37,440 nt of DNA from an uncultured Alphaproteobacteria bacterium. Lineage in GTDB: Bacteria; Pseudomonadota; Alphaproteobacteria; UBA7985. Position numbers and translations under genes: made by a program. Positions 16,955 through 26,639 of the stretch are shown piece after piece. The stretch spans positions 1 through 37,440 of the forward strand of contig CAJQLX010000049.1 of assembly GCA_905479265.1 (NCBI GenBank), in the 5' to 3' direction. Under the pieces are notes generated by a model. It made no database searches. It saw only the letters and a list, made by a program, of their open reading frames with translations, and was not told where the DNA came from. Position 1 is the first letter of the stretch. The number at the start of each line of letters is the position of its first letter.

Positions 16955-16998
16955 AATCAGGAGCCGACTGATGTCTCAGCAGGGGCGAAAGAAGAAGG

Positions 16999-17418
16999 CT
17001 ACTTCTTCTTTTCAGCCGCACGCTTTTCGCGCGCTGCTTGGTTCAGCTTCGCAGACCAACCGGATGTCTTCTCGGCGATACGAGCAGACTTACCCGTGCG
17101 GCCGCGCAGGTAGTAAAGCTTCGCACGACGAACACGACCACGGCGAACAACGGAGATGTCGTCCAGACGGGGTGAGTACAGCGGGAACACACGCTCAACA
17201 CCTTCGCCGTTGGAAATCTTCCGTACGGTGAAGGAGGAGTTGAGGCCACGGTTCTTACGAGAGATGCAAACACCTTCGTAAGCCTGAAGACGCTCGCGAG
17301 CGCCCTCAACCACGCGTACGTTTACACGTACGGTATCGCCAGCGGCGAAATCAGGGATGGACTTGCCGTCAGTCAACTTCGTGATCTGTTCGGCTTCCAG
17401 AGTTTGGATGAGGTTCAT
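16999..17418 (-). CDS. rplS: 50S ribosomal protein L19
   Basis: A 139-residue ribosomal protein at the 30S-50S interface. It is recognised from [52 protein letters not shown] and the [23 protein letters not shown] core. The C-terminal tail is Lys/Ala/Glu-rich ([12 protein letters not shown]). The start overlaps the trmD stop as ATGA and is preceded by AAGGAA..GAGG inside the trmD end, so the two are translationally coupled. L31 (rpmE) often follows in Rhodobacterales but is not present here. Confidence 0.97.
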   Translation of the reverse strand: MNLIQTLEAEQITKLTDGKSIPDFAAGDTVRVNVRVVEGARERLQAYEGVCISRKNRGLNSSFTVRKISNGEGVERVFPLYSPRLDDISVVRRGRVRRAKLYYLRGRTGKSARIAEKTSGWSAKLNQAAREKRAAEKKK

Positions 17419-18140
17419 GGCCTCTTCCTTTCTTTTGAAACAGTTTCATCGACAGCGGCTTGTTCCGTATCCAAAAGATCCGGTCGCCGCGCCGTAGTTA
17501 TCTCTATCGCTTTATCAGCGCGCCAACGGGCAATAGCCTCGTGGTTCCCGGAAAGCAACACTGAAGGGACAGTTCTGCCTTGCCATTCTGCAGGGCGGGT
17601 ATAATGCGGGTACTCCAAAAGCCCGCCCTCAAAGCTTTCATCGGTGCCTGAGAGGTCATTTCCCATGACGCCGGGCAGCAATCTTATAATCGCATCCAAC
17701 ATCACCAACGCGCCAACTTCGCCGCCGGAGAGGACATAATCACCAACACTGACCTCCAGCGGCTCGTGCTTGTCGATCAAACGCTGGTCGATTCCCTCGT
17801 AGCGGCCACAGAGAATACGCACCCCGGGCTCCGTGGCCAGCTCCCGGCACAGGGCTTGATCCATAGGGCGCCCACGAGGGGTCATCAGCACCAAGCGACC
17901 GGGTTTGCCCGCATGGGCATCCAGCGCGGCGTCGATGGGCTGTGCGGACATCACAAGCCCTGCACCGCCGCCATAGGGGACTTCATCTACTTTGTTGTGC
18001 TTGTTTTCGGTGTAGTCGCGAATATTCACGGCGTCACAAGCCCACTGACCGGTCTGTAGCGCCTTACCCGATAGGGCATGGCCCAATGGCCCCGGAAACA
18101 TCTCAGGGAACAGGGTGAAGACGGTGGCGGTGAATGACAT
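17415..18140 (-). CDS. trmD: tRNA (guanine37-N1)-methyltransferase TrmD
   Basis: A 241-residue SPOUT methyltransferase that makes m1G37 in tRNAs reading CNN codons and prevents +1 frameshifting. Motifs: [58 protein letters not shown] and [20 protein letters not shown], which form the knotted SAM site. The C-terminal domain ([26 protein letters not shown]) is complete. It sits four bases after rimM and overlaps rplS by four bases. Confidence 0.97.
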   Translation of the reverse strand: MSFTATVFTLFPEMFPGPLGHALSGKALQTGQWACDAVNIRDYTENKHNKVDEVPYGGGAGLVMSAQPIDAALDAHAGKPGRLVLMTPRGRPMDQALCRELATEPGVRILCGRYEGIDQRLIDKHEPLEVSVGDYVLSGGEVGALVMLDAIIRLLPGVMGNDLSGTDESFEGGLLEYPHYTRPAEWQGRTVPSVLLSGNHEAIARWRADKAIEITTARRPDLLDTEQAAVDETVSKERKRP

Positions 18141-18144
18141 GGCG

Positions 18145-18693
18145 CTAGTGTACGTTACCCTGCTCGTCTTGAGCAGTGACTTCTGGCGGTGGGTTTAAAA
18201 CCACGTAGCCTTCGCGCATGTTTATTTCTGGAAAATTCGCGTTGCTAAACTCGTAGGAACGGACTTTGCCATCCTCGTGCAGCACGTCGACAATATCGCC
18301 CGCACCATGATCGAGGATGTTGCGGATCAAACCCGAGATCTGACCGTTGGCGTCGCGTGTCTCCAACCCCAATAGATCAGAGGTGTAGAATTCATCATCG
18401 TCGAGATCGTCGGGCAGGTCTTCGCGGAGGATATAGAGCTCCACACCCCGCAGCGCATCAGCACCATCGCGGTCATCAACGCCGTCAATCTCACACAGCA
18501 GCGTGCCTTTGGCATCTCCAACAATGGAAATGTCATACACAAGGCTACCATCGTGATTTGTTACGTCACCGTATTCAACAAAGGCGTCTGGATCTTCGGT
18601 AAACGAACGTATCTTCACGGTTCCCCGCACGCCGTGCGGGGATGTGATGACGCCGATTTTCAGACGTTTTGGTGTTTCGGTTGAAGTTGTCAT
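18145..18693 (-). CDS. rimM: Ribosome maturation factor RimM
   Basis: A 182-residue protein that helps assemble the 30S head, binding S19. The N-terminal RimM domain starts [24 protein letters not shown]; the C-terminal PRC-barrel part has [14 protein letters not shown] and [15 protein letters not shown]. The ATG at 18693 is favoured because GAGGG lies nine bases before it; an upstream TTG at 18699 sits only three bases from the same SD. It follows rpsP by about 33 bases in the usual ribosomal block. Confidence 0.95.
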   Translation of the reverse strand: MTTSTETPKRLKIGVITSPHGVRGTVKIRSFTEDPDAFVEYGDVTNHDGSLVYDISIVGDAKGTLLCEIDGVDDRDGADALRGVELYILREDLPDDLDDDEFYTSDLLGLETRDANGQISGLIRNILDHGAGDIVDVLHEDGKVRSYEFSNANFPEINMREGYVVLNPPPEVTAQDEQGNVH

Positions 18694-18726
18694 GGACAAT
18701 GACCCTCGACCTGAAACCGTGAGTGC

Positions 18727-19137
18727 TTACTCTTCAGCTGCTGCTGCTTCTTCAGCAGCAGGTTCAGCAGCGGCTTCAGCAGCAGCTTCGGCTGCGGCCT
18801 TTGCTGCTTCTTCCTTCTCGCGAATGCGCTCAAGTGCTTTTGTCTTTGGCCTGTCTTTCTTGGTCTGCTCAGTGCGAGCTTTTGACTCAACAAGACCAGC
18901 CTGCGCCAAAAGACGCTGAACACGATCAGAAGCCTGAGCGCCAACAGACAGCCAGTGCGTGACGCGATCGCCTTTAATCACGAGACGGTTTTCGTCGCCG
19001 TGTTCGAGCATTGGGTTGTAGGAACCAACGCGCTCGATGTAACGGCCATCACGTGGCATGCGGGAATCCGCAACAACCATGCGGTAATAAGGACGGTTCT
19101 TGGCGCCACCACGGGCCAAGCGAATTTTCAAAGACAT
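18727..19137 (-). CDS. rpsP: 30S ribosomal protein S16 with Ala/Glu-rich tail
   Basis: A 136-residue S16, an early 30S assembly protein. The core is clear: [40 protein letters not shown] and [17 protein letters not shown]. About 55 extra residues follow the usual ~80-residue core, first basic and helical ([19 protein letters not shown]), then an Ala/Glu run. Such tails are common in alphaproteobacteria. The frame is open upstream to 19176, but MSLKIRLA is the family start. Confidence 0.96.
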   Translation of the reverse strand: MSLKIRLARGGAKNRPYYRMVVADSRMPRDGRYIERVGSYNPMLEHGDENRLVIKGDRVTHWLSVGAQASDRVQRLLAQAGLVESKARTEQTKKDRPKTKALERIREKEEAAKAAAEAAAEAAAEPAAEEAAAAEE

Positions 19138-19195
19138 ATTGTCGATCCATTCATTTTTTATGGGGTTTGGCACCAACCGATAAGCGCTGATACCG

Positions 19196-19214
19196 GGCCG
19201 TGGGATCTACGGCC
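19196..19214. repeat. Inverted repeat between ffh and rpsP
   Basis: GGCCGT and ACGGCC form a 6-bp stem with a 7-base loop about 10 bases after the ffh stop. There is no T-run on the minus strand, so it is not a normal terminator. It may mark an RNA-processing or partial-attenuation point between ffh and rpsP. Confidence 0.4.
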
Positions 19215-19224
19215 TAAAACGAAG

Positions 19225-20691
19225 TTAGTTTTTGAAACCAGGCGGGAGTCCGCCCGGCATCTTGGGCAGGCTCTTAGGGTCGATACCGGATTTGGTCAAC
19301 ATTTCTTGCAGTTCTGCGGGGTCCATATTCCCCATGTCTGGCATGCCGCCACCTCCGGGCATGCCCGGGAAGCCCCCTTTTCCGCCCATTTTCTTCATGC
19401 GTTTCATCATCTTTGAGGCCTTGTCGAACTGCTTCAACAGCTCGTTGACCTGCTGGACCGACGTGCCAGAACCCGCCGCGATTCGCTTTTTGCGGTTTGC
19501 TTTGATGACATTGGGGAAGGTTCGCTCCTGCACGGTCATCGAGTCGATAATCGCGATCTGGTGCTTCACTTTGCGCTCGTCCATGCCGGCAGCGGCCATT
19601 TGCTTCTTCATCTGGCCTGCGCCGGGCAACATCGACATTAAACCCTGCAGACCGCCCATCTTGTTCATTTGCTGAAACTGAGACCGCAAGTCGGTCAGGT
19701 CGAAGGAGCCTTTCTTGAGCTTCTTCGCCATCTTCTTGGCTTCATCCTCGTCAAAGGCTTCTGCCGCCTTTTCGACCAGTGAAACCACGTCACCCATGCC
19801 CAGGATGCGACCGGCGATGCGGTCAGGCTGGAACGTTTCCAGCGCGTCCATTTTCTCGCCCATACCCAGCAGCTTGACCGGCTTGCCCGTCACGCCGCGC
19901 ATCGACAGCGCAGCACCACCACGGGAGTCACCATCCACCCGCGTCAGCACCAGACCCGTAATGCCAACCTTTTCGTCAAAGGCGGTCGCCGTGGTGACGG
20001 CGTCCTGACCGGTCATGGCATCAGCAACCAGCAGCGTTTCGTGCGGCTGAACCAAATCGCGAACGGCCACGACTTCATCCATCAGGGCATCATCGATGGT
20101 CAGACGACCTGCCGTATCGAGGATAACCACGTCATAGCCCCCAGAGCGGCCTTCACGCATGGCCCGCTCTGCGATCTGTGTTGCGCCTTCGCCGGCAACA
20201 ATCGCCAGGCTATCGACGCCCGTTTGCTCACCCAAAACCCGCAGCTGCTCTTGGGCTGCTGGACGGTGAACATCCAGTGACGCCAGCAGAACGCGGCGCT
20301 TGTCCTTTTGCGTCAGGCGAAGCGCGATTTTTGCGGATGTTGTGGTTTTACCGGAGCCCTGCAGACCAACCATCAGGATCGGAACGGGCGGGTTGCCATT
20401 GATCTTCAGCGCGCCTTCGCCGTCGGCGGGCGTCAGCGTCTCGACGAGCGCGTCGTGAACGATCTTCACAACCTGTTGGCCCGGCGTCACCGAAGAGAGC
20501 ACTTGCTCCCCAATCGCGCGTTCTTTGACTTTGTTGATGAGGTCTTTGGCGACGGGCAGGGCCACGTCAGCCTCAAGCAGGGCGATGCGGATTTCACGCG
20601 CAGCGGCAGAGACATCGGCTTCGCTCAGCTTTCCTCGTCCACGCAGCGTATTAAACACGCCCTCAAGGCGGTTGCTCAGACCTTCAAACAT
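19225..20691 (-). CDS. ffh: Signal recognition particle protein Ffh
   Basis: A 488-residue GTPase that binds 4.5S RNA and signal sequences and delivers nascent membrane proteins to FtsY. The N domain starts MFEGLSNRLEGVFNTLRGRG. The G domain has the P-loop GLQGSGKTTTSAK, DVHRPAAQEQL, DTAGRL and the TRVDGDSRGGAAL region. The M domain is Met-rich, with QFQQMNKMGGLQGLMSMLPG and the RNA-binding SGTSVQQVNELLKQF, and ends in a Gly/Met/Pro-rich tail. It heads the ffh-rpsP-rimM-trmD-rplS block. The chorismate-mutase-like gene often found between ffh and rpsP in Rhodobacterales is absent. Confidence 0.97.
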   Translation of the reverse strand: MFEGLSNRLEGVFNTLRGRGKLSEADVSAAAREIRIALLEADVALPVAKDLINKVKERAIGEQVLSSVTPGQQVVKIVHDALVETLTPADGEGALKINGNPPVPILMVGLQGSGKTTTSAKIALRLTQKDKRRVLLASLDVHRPAAQEQLRVLGEQTGVDSLAIVAGEGATQIAERAMREGRSGGYDVVILDTAGRLTIDDALMDEVVAVRDLVQPHETLLVADAMTGQDAVTTATAFDEKVGITGLVLTRVDGDSRGGAALSMRGVTGKPVKLLGMGEKMDALETFQPDRIAGRILGMGDVVSLVEKAAEAFDEDEAKKMAKKLKKGSFDLTDLRSQFQQMNKMGGLQGLMSMLPGAGQMKKQMAAAGMDERKVKHQIAIIDSMTVQERTFPNVIKANRKKRIAAGSGTSVQQVNELLKQFDKASKMMKRMKKMGGKGGFPGMPGGGGMPDMGNMDPAELQEMLTKSGIDPKSLPKMPGGLPPGFKN

Positions 20692-20768
20692 GTCGGCTCA
20701 TTTCTTGGTTTGGAACTTCCTAGTCACTGACATAGGCTCTACCAGCCGACCACGCAAACGCAGGAAAG

Positions 20769-21194
20769 TTGAAATCGTTGAAAAATACTGTTTTTGCCCC
20801 GTTGATCGCTTGGATGGCACTGCTCTTTGCCCCCTTGGCCGGTGCCGCCGGGATTGATCAAGAAGCCTATATTGAGGGCGACGTCTTGCGTGCGCTGGTC
20901 TTGGACAAGACGTGGTACGGGCGATCGGTGGGGGGTGGCTTTGATTGGGTGGAGTATTACAGCCCAAACGGCGATGCATTTTACCTCGATGATCAGGGGT
21001 TTTTGCCGGGAACTTGGACCATCGTGGGGGATCGAGAGATCTGTTTTGACTATCCGGCGCTTGGCACCTTTTGCTTTGCCGTTTACGAAACCGACCAAGG
21101 TCAGATCGCGATCTATGATCTGGACGACAATACCCTGATCCATATCACGACGGAAATCGTCGCTGGGGACCGCGAGGGCCTGAGCCGCCGATGA
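20769..21194 (+). CDS. Small exported protein of unknown function
   Basis: About 141 residues with a clear signal peptide (ending FAPLAGAA), then an acidic, Trp/Tyr-rich beta-type domain (TWYGRSVGGGFDWVEYYS, GTWTIVGDREICFDYP, GTFCFAVYETD). Two cysteines (CFDYP and CFAVY) could form a disulfide. Similar small periplasmic proteins occur in Rhodobacterales; I cannot name the family or function. The start is TTG at 20769, or TTG at 20778 in the same frame; AGGA lies just upstream. It is divergent from ffh across 77 bases. A weak GC-rich hairpin and a T-run follow the stop. Confidence 0.65.
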   Translation: MKSLKNTVFAPLIAWMALLFAPLAGAAGIDQEAYIEGDVLRALVLDKTWYGRSVGGGFDWVEYYSPNGDAFYLDDQGFLPGTWTIVGDREICFDYPALGTFCFAVYETDQGQIAIYDLDDNTLIHITTEIVAGDREGLSRR

Positions 21195-21380
21195 TTGCCG
21201 GGGATGAACGGTGGCGGAAATGAGTTTTTTAATCCGGTTCATTCATGCCTGAGCGCGAAGATTAGCAGGTGCCTTGCGCAACTGGTGGCGCGAATGGGCG
21301 GTTTTTTGGCGTGGGGTCTGTCACGCTGAAACCTTACAGTGGCCAATGACGACCGCTGAACGAGAAGTACTTGGCATCCG

Positions 21381-22607
21381 ATGGCAGTTCGTCCACCGCT
21401 CCTAAGGCCGGTTTCACAGTCGGAAAACCTGACAAGCCTATTTCTCGGCCTTCTCTACGGCTTGGAAAACCTCCCACGGGCTTTTGTCGTCACGATCATC
21501 TCTTATGACGCGTTGCGGCTTATGGGCAGTGAGAGCAATGCATCCTATATGCTTGCCTGTGCTGCCATTGGCTCGCTGGTCGTTACCCTCAATTCCGGGC
21601 GGTTGATCCGCCTTATGTCCCGCAAGTGGGTGTTCACCCTTGCCGTGGCAGGGCTCGGCCTTGCTGGGGTTTTGACCATGTGGGGTGATCCGTGGCTGTT
21701 TACCTTGGGGCTGTTTTTCCGCAACGCCGGGGCCGGACTGACCTTGGTTATTCTCTCGCTCTACGTGCTCGACTTTGTGCCACAAAAAGATTTGGTACAG
21801 GCGGAGAGCCGCAGGATGTTCTTCGCAGGCGCAGTCTGGCTCTTCGCGCCCACCGCGGGCGTCTTTGTCTGGCATGCCTTTGGACCCGCAACAGCCTACT
21901 TGATGACCGTACCGGCGGCCGGCCTGCTGTTGACGGTGTTCTGGGCGTTGCGTCTGCGCGAGGCTGAGAACGTGGACGCCGAGCCGACCAAGGCGCGGGT
22001 CAACACGCGGGAAGCCATGCGCCGCTACTTCAACGACCCAAACCTAGCCATTGCCTACTTTATTGCTGTCAGCCGTTCCGTGTTCTACGTGTCGATCTTC
22101 ACCTACGTTCCCATGTACGTCGTCAGCGTGGGTTTGGACGAAGCGCTGGGGGGCTACTTTATCTCTGCCTCGACGCTGGTTCTGTTCGCCGGGCCATTCC
22201 TGTCGCGGTTTGTCCCGATGATTGGTGTGCGACGGCTGATCATGTGTTCATTCTTCTTCGCCGCGTTTTGCTTGATTATTGCGGGCAACCTGACGGCCAG
22301 CCAAGCCTACCTCGTGTTTGGCTTGCTGCTGGCTTCAACGGTGTCAGCCAGTGTCTTGGATATTGTCGGAAATCTGCCGTTCATGCGGTTGGTAAAGCCC
22401 GAAGAGCGCACGGAGATGAGCGTGGTCTTCTACACATGGCGGGATTTGAGCTTTGCAATGACGCCCTTGTTTGGCGGATTTATCATCTCGCTGGGCGGTA
22501 TCGAGGCCGTGTTTGTGGTTCTCGGCGCCATGTTCTGCTTGATGACGGGCCTGACCTTCGCTTTGCCGCGCATCGTCATGTCCAACGATGCGCGGCCAGC
22601 GATCTAG
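21381..22607 (+). CDS. MFS transporter
   Basis: A 408-residue membrane protein with about 12 hydrophobic segments and basic loops, typical of the major facilitator superfamily (for example LFLGLLYGLENLPRAFVV and the central SRSVFYVSIFTYVPMYVVSV). After the second segment comes SGRLIRLMSRKWVF, matching the usual GxxxDRxGRR-type loop in degenerate form. A hydrophilic loop of about 30 residues (LRLREAENVDAEPTKARVN) lies between the two halves. The substrate cannot be read from sequence. It is convergent with pheT, 14 bases apart. The upstream 185 bases probably hold its own promoter, though no clear one was seen. Confidence 0.85.
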   Translation: MAVRPPLLRPVSQSENLTSLFLGLLYGLENLPRAFVVTIISYDALRLMGSESNASYMLACAAIGSLVVTLNSGRLIRLMSRKWVFTLAVAGLGLAGVLTMWGDPWLFTLGLFFRNAGAGLTLVILSLYVLDFVPQKDLVQAESRRMFFAGAVWLFAPTAGVFVWHAFGPATAYLMTVPAAGLLLTVFWALRLREAENVDAEPTKARVNTREAMRRYFNDPNLAIAYFIAVSRSVFYVSIFTYVPMYVVSVGLDEALGGYFISASTLVLFAGPFLSRFVPMIGVRRLIMCSFFFAAFCLIIAGNLTASQAYLVFGLLLASTVSASVLDIVGNLPFMRLVKPEERTEMSVVFYTWRDLSFAMTPLFGGFIISLGGIEAVFVVLGAMFCLMTGLTFALPRIVMSNDARPAI

Positions 22608-22621
22608 TCTCGTCGCGCGAT

Positions 22622-25009
22622 CTAGCCGCGCAACGCGCCACCAAGGTTCTTCGCAACCAAAGCAACGATCTTTTCTGAAACGCCGTCGATGTCTTCATCC
22701 GTCAGCGTGCGCTCGGTTGGCTGCAACGTCACGTCTACAGCCAGCGATTTTTTGCCTTCAGGCACGTTGTCACCAACATAAACATCGAACAGAGCAACGC
22801 CGGAAATCAGCGTTTTGTCAGCCCCACGAACGGCCTTAACCAGCTTCTCCGCCGACACGTCCGCATCGACGATAAAGGCGAAGTCACGCTTCACTGGCTG
22901 AAAGGCAGACGGCTTGAGCAGCGGTTTTGCGGTGCCGGGCTTGCCCTTCTTTGGTGGGACTTTATCCAAGAACAGCTCAAAGCCCACCATGCGGCCTTTG
23001 ATGCCCAACGCACGCAAAGCCTTGGGGTGAAGCTCACCGAAAACCGCCAGCGTGTTCTTGCCCAGTCCCATGGTGCCGGAACGACCCGGATGGAACCACG
23101 CGGGAATGTCTCGCGTGTCGGTCATCAGGTTGTCAACGGGTGCGCCAAATGCTGCCAGTGCGGCGAGTGCGTCAGACTTGGCGTCAAAGGCATCAACCGC
23201 GCGAGCGCCGCCCGCCCAGTGGCGCGGATGGGCCGAACCCATGCGCACGCCACCCACGGTTGGCACCTGTCCATCCGGCTTGGTGGACAGAAAGCGCAAG
23301 CCCGCCTCAAACAAAGCAACGTCGCCGTAGCCCCGGTCATTGTTCCGGCTTGCGGCCATGATCAAGTTGGGCAGCAGCGACGGGCGCATGACGTCCAGAT
23401 CGGCGCTGATGGGGTTGGCGAGCAGCAAGTCAGATTGGCTGTCGCGGTCCCAACCAAAGTGTTGGGCAATCTCGGAGGAGGTAAACGACCACAGAACCGC
23501 CTCGTCCATGCCTTCGGCGGCCAAAGCACGCTTCAGGTCGCCCATGGCCCGTTGGTGCGCAGACAAAGCCACCGCAGGCATATTATCAGGCCGGGTAAAG
23601 GGGGTGGTTGGCAGCGCATCCAGACCGATGATGCGCAGCACTTCTTCAACCAAATCGGCCTGACCGTCGATGTCAGGACGCCAAGAGGGGACTTGAACGG
23701 TGGAACCGCTGACCCGAAAGCCGAGGTCTTCAAGAATGGCCGTTGCTTGCGCGGTTTCAACGGCCATGCCGCCGCGGCGCTCAATCATGCCAAAGTCAAA
23801 CTCAATGGATTTTTGCCAAGCCGGTTCTTGACCCGCGATGTGGACTTCACCCGGCTCGCCGCCGCAGAAATCCAGAATGTACTGTGTCGCGATGTCCAGT
23901 CCATCCACCGCAGACGCACTGTCCGTCCCGCGTTCAAAGCGGAAGCGCGCATCGGTGTGAATGCCCAGCTTGCGGCCTGTGCGTGCAATGTTGGACGGGT
24001 TCCACAAAGCAGCTTCGACCAGCACGTTGACCGTGTCTTCAGAGCAGCCCGTTTCCGCCCCGCCAATGATACCGCCCAAGGACACCACGCGATCAGAGTC
24101 AGCAATCACCACCATTTCAGGGTCAAAGCTGTATTCCTTGTCGTTCAGTGCCATCATGGACTCGCCATTCGTGGCGTGCCGCACTGTCAGCGAGCCGCCA
24201 GCGATTTTGTCAGCGTCAAAGACGTGCATGGGGCGGTTTTGGTCCAGGGTCATCCAGTTGGTGATATCCACCAAAGCAGAAATCGGCTTTTGACCAATGG
24301 CCTCCAGCTTGCGTTTCAGCCAGTCAGGGGACTCGCCATTCTTGACGTTCCGCACGACCCGGTAGGTAAAGATCGGGCAGTTTTCCGTCTCAATGGTCAC
24401 CGAAACCGGGCTGGCGCCAGTGCCGCCGACGTAAGCCGCGCGGTTGTCGCGCAGCGTGCCGAGCTTCGCGGCTGCCAAATCACGCGCAACCCCGCGGACG
24501 CCAAGACAATCAGCACGGTTGGGCGTCACGTTGATCTCAATCACAGGATCATTGATGTCGCGATAGTCGATGTAGGCCATGCCAATGGGGGCATCTTCGG
24601 GCAGCTCGACGATACCGTCGTGGTCCTCAGAGATCAGCAGCTCCTTTTCAGAGCACAGCATGCCTTCGGACCGTTCGCCGCGAATGGAGCCCAGCTCAAG
24701 GGTGAAGTCCTTGCCCGGGATGTACGTGCCAACGGGCGCAAACACCGACACCAACCCCGTCCGCGCGTTTGGCGCGCCGCAGACAACATTGTAGAGGGTG
24801 CCATTGCCCGGATCCACTTTACAGACCCGCAGCTTGTCAGCGTTTGGGTGCTGCTCAGCGGAGATCACCTTGGCCACCACAAACGGGGCCAAAGGGCTTT
24901 CTTCGATTTCTTCAAGCTCAAGACCAACGGCGGTTAACTTGTCGGTAACAGCCCGCAGGTCTGCATCGGTATCGAGGTGCTCTTTGAGCCAATCCAGCGT
25001 GAATTTCAT
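22622..25009 (-). CDS. pheT: Phenylalanine-tRNA ligase beta subunit
   Basis: A 795-residue subunit of the alpha2-beta2 enzyme that charges tRNA-Phe; the beta subunit edits mischarged Tyr and holds the tRNA. The N-terminal EMAP/OB-type tRNA-binding region shows HPNADKLRVCKVDPG and CGAPNARTG. The B3/B4 editing region includes VTPNRADCLGVRGVARDLAA; the B5 region and core domain (LWSFTSSEIAQHFGW) follow. The C-terminal anticodon-binding domain has PVKRDFAFIVD and LAVDVTLQPTERTLTDEDID. Length equals the E. coli protein. It lies three bases after pheS. Confidence 0.97.
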   Translation of the reverse strand: MKFTLDWLKEHLDTDADLRAVTDKLTAVGLELEEIEESPLAPFVVAKVISAEQHPNADKLRVCKVDPGNGTLYNVVCGAPNARTGLVSVFAPVGTYIPGKDFTLELGSIRGERSEGMLCSEKELLISEDHDGIVELPEDAPIGMAYIDYRDINDPVIEINVTPNRADCLGVRGVARDLAAAKLGTLRDNRAAYVGGTGASPVSVTIETENCPIFTYRVVRNVKNGESPDWLKRKLEAIGQKPISALVDITNWMTLDQNRPMHVFDADKIAGGSLTVRHATNGESMMALNDKEYSFDPEMVVIADSDRVVSLGGIIGGAETGCSEDTVNVLVEAALWNPSNIARTGRKLGIHTDARFRFERGTDSASAVDGLDIATQYILDFCGGEPGEVHIAGQEPAWQKSIEFDFGMIERRGGMAVETAQATAILEDLGFRVSGSTVQVPSWRPDIDGQADLVEEVLRIIGLDALPTTPFTRPDNMPAVALSAHQRAMGDLKRALAAEGMDEAVLWSFTSSEIAQHFGWDRDSQSDLLLANPISADLDVMRPSLLPNLIMAASRNNDRGYGDVALFEAGLRFLSTKPDGQVPTVGGVRMGSAHPRHWAGGARAVDAFDAKSDALAALAAFGAPVDNLMTDTRDIPAWFHPGRSGTMGLGKNTLAVFGELHPKALRALGIKGRMVGFELFLDKVPPKKGKPGTAKPLLKPSAFQPVKRDFAFIVDADVSAEKLVKAVRGADKTLISGVALFDVYVGDNVPEGKKSLAVDVTLQPTERTLTDEDIDGVSEKIVALVAKNLGGALRG

Positions 25010-25012
25010 GGG

Positions 25013-26083
25013 TTAGCGCCCCCGAACCAGAGATGGGAGAAGATGCGGCTCGAAGCCGTAGTGCTGTAACCAACGGACGTCGCCGTCAAAGAACGTGCGC
25101 AAGTCGGGGATCCCGTACTTCAGCATGGCCAGACGCTCGATGCCCAAACCAAAGGCAAAGCCCTGATACTCTTCGGGATCCAAGCCACAGGCTTCCAGAA
25201 CCCGCGGGTTCACCATGCCCGAGCCAAGGACTTCCAACCAGTCGTCCCCCTCACCAATCACCAACTTACCGCCCGAGCGGTCGCAGCGAATATCAACCTC
25301 GGCTGAGGGTTCAGTGAACGGAAAGTATGAGGGACGGAACTGCAAGGTCAGGTCCGGAGCGCGGAAGAAGGTTCGACAGAACTCCAGCAAGCAACCCTTG
25401 AGCTGCGCCATGTTGGACGTTTTGTCGATCACCAGCCCTTCGACTTGGTGAAACATCGGGGTGTGGGTCGCATCGCTGTCTGAGCGGAATGTGCGCCCGG
25501 GAACAATCACCCGAATGGGCGGCTTTTCTTTCAGCATCGTGCGGATCTGCACGGGCGAGGTATGGGTGCGCAGGACCAGCGAGCCTTCATCGCCGCTGTG
25601 GCCGTTCATGTAGAACGTATCCTGCATTTGCCGCGCTGGGTGGTCGGTGGGCATGTTGAGGGCGGTAAAGTTGTGCCAGTCGTCTTCGACTTCTGGCCCT
25701 TCAGCCCAAACAAAACCCATCTGGCCAAAAATATCGATGATCTCATCAATTGTTTGCGTGATGGGGTGCAGGCGTCCCACTTTGCGGGGGCGCGGGGACT
25801 GCGACACGTCGATGGCTTCGGCGGCCAAGCGCGCGTTCAGCTCCGCATCGGCAAAACCGGATTTTTTGGCATCCAACGCGCCCGCGATCACGTCCTTCAA
25901 CGCGTTCAGCGCCTGTCCGGCCGCCTTTCGCGCTTCGGGGTCCAGACCGCCGAGTTGTTTCATCTGCGCGGTGATTTCGCCTTTCTTACCTAAGGCGGAA
26001 ACGCGGATGTCTTCCAGCGCGGCAACGTCGCCTGCGGCGTCGATACGGGCCATAAGATCCGACTTGAGGGCTTCTAAATCCAT
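25013..26083 (-). CDS. pheS: Phenylalanine-tRNA ligase alpha subunit
   Basis: A 356-residue class II synthetase subunit carrying the catalytic site. The N-terminal coiled coil is followed by HPITQTIDEIIDIFGQMGF, the motif 2 region (VIVPGRTFRSDSDATHTPMFHQVEG) and motif 3 (GFAFGLGIERLAMLKYGI), all intact. ATG at 26083 (MDLEAL) or the adjacent ATG at 26086 is the start; the open frame upstream to 26185 is not conserved-looking. The gene is 125 bases past the rplT terminator, so it probably has its own promoter. I see no phenylalanine leader peptide. Confidence 0.96.
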   Translation of the reverse strand: MDLEALKSDLMARIDAAGDVAALEDIRVSALGKKGEITAQMKQLGGLDPEARKAAGQALNALKDVIAGALDAKKSGFADAELNARLAAEAIDVSQSPRPRKVGRLHPITQTIDEIIDIFGQMGFVWAEGPEVEDDWHNFTALNMPTDHPARQMQDTFYMNGHSGDEGSLVLRTHTSPVQIRTMLKEKPPIRVIVPGRTFRSDSDATHTPMFHQVEGLVIDKTSNMAQLKGCLLEFCRTFFRAPDLTLQFRPSYFPFTEPSAEVDIRCDRSGGKLVIGEGDDWLEVLGSGMVNPRVLEACGLDPEEYQGFAFGLGIERLAMLKYGIPDLRTFFDGDVRWLQHYGFEPHLLPSLVRGR

Positions 26084-26207
26084 CATCGACCACTTGTGTC
26101 TATTGGTGTTGTTCGCGGCACTATGCCAGTAAGCGCGCCTCGGGTGCAGCGCTGCTAGGTCTTTGGCCGCATGCGTGAGGCGCAACGGGAGCCCGGCGCG
26201 TCAGCAC

Positions 26208-26234
26208 AAAAAAAGGGGCCGCAAAGCCCCTTTT
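26208..26234 (-). terminator. Rho-independent terminator after rplT
   Basis: On the minus strand AAAAGGGGC and GCCCCTTTT form a 9-bp stem around a 6-base loop, with the T-run continuing for eight Ts. It lies 22 bases after the rplT stop and separates infC-rpmI-rplT from pheST. Confidence 0.92.
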
Positions 26235-26256
26235 CTGTCGCCAAGAGCAAACCGAC

Positions 26257-26625
26257 TTAAGCGGCTGCCTTTTCCAACGCGCCCTTTGCCGTTGCAACAA
26301 TCGCTGCAAAAGACTCAGGCTCACGCGCTGCAATGTCGGAAAGAACCTTACGGTCAACTTCGACACCGGCTTTGTTCAAGCCGTTCATCAGCTGGGAGTA
26401 CGTCAGGCCGTTTTCACGGGCGCCGGCGTTGATCCGCTGGATCCACAGACCGCGCATCTGCCGCTTTCTGGTGCGACGGTCGCGGTATGCGTACTGCAGA
26501 TCCTTATCGACGCGCTGTTTAGCGGTCTTGATCAGGCGGGAACTTGCGCCGCGCGAACCTTTCGCGAGCTTGAGAACCTTCTTGTGACGAGCGTGGCTGG
26601 TGACGCCGCGTTTAACTCGAGCCAT
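26257..26625 (-). CDS. rplT: 50S ribosomal protein L20
   Basis: A 122-residue L20, needed for early 50S assembly. It has the family's opening [20 protein letters not shown] and the conserved core [36 protein letters not shown] strong GGGAGG precedes the ATG by nine bases. It is 14 bases after rpmI. In E. coli and other bacteria L20 represses its own operon by binding the mRNA upstream of rpmI, which makes the hairpin at 27011-27050 relevant. Confidence 0.97.
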   Translation of the reverse strand: MARVKRGVTSHARHKKVLKLAKGSRGASSRLIKTAKQRVDKDLQYAYRDRRTRKRQMRGLWIQRINAGARENGLTYSQLMNGLNKAGVEVDRKVLSDIAAREPESFAAIVATAKGALEKAAA

Positions 26626-26639
26626 CTATTCAGCCCTCC

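Noticed and set aside
16811-16998. Missing rpmE (L31) after rplS
   Set aside because: No frame in this gap gives an L31-like CxxC pattern; the gap only holds the terminator and the rsfS leader.
23027-24937. 636-residue plus-strand open frame antisense to pheT
   Set aside because: It mirrors the pheT codon frame in GC-rich DNA; there is no SD or recognisable domain, and pheT itself is complete and conserved.
26087-26256. A pheM-like phenylalanine leader peptide and attenuator before pheS
   Set aside because: No short frame with clustered Phe codons; the hairpin present is a standard terminator next to rplT.
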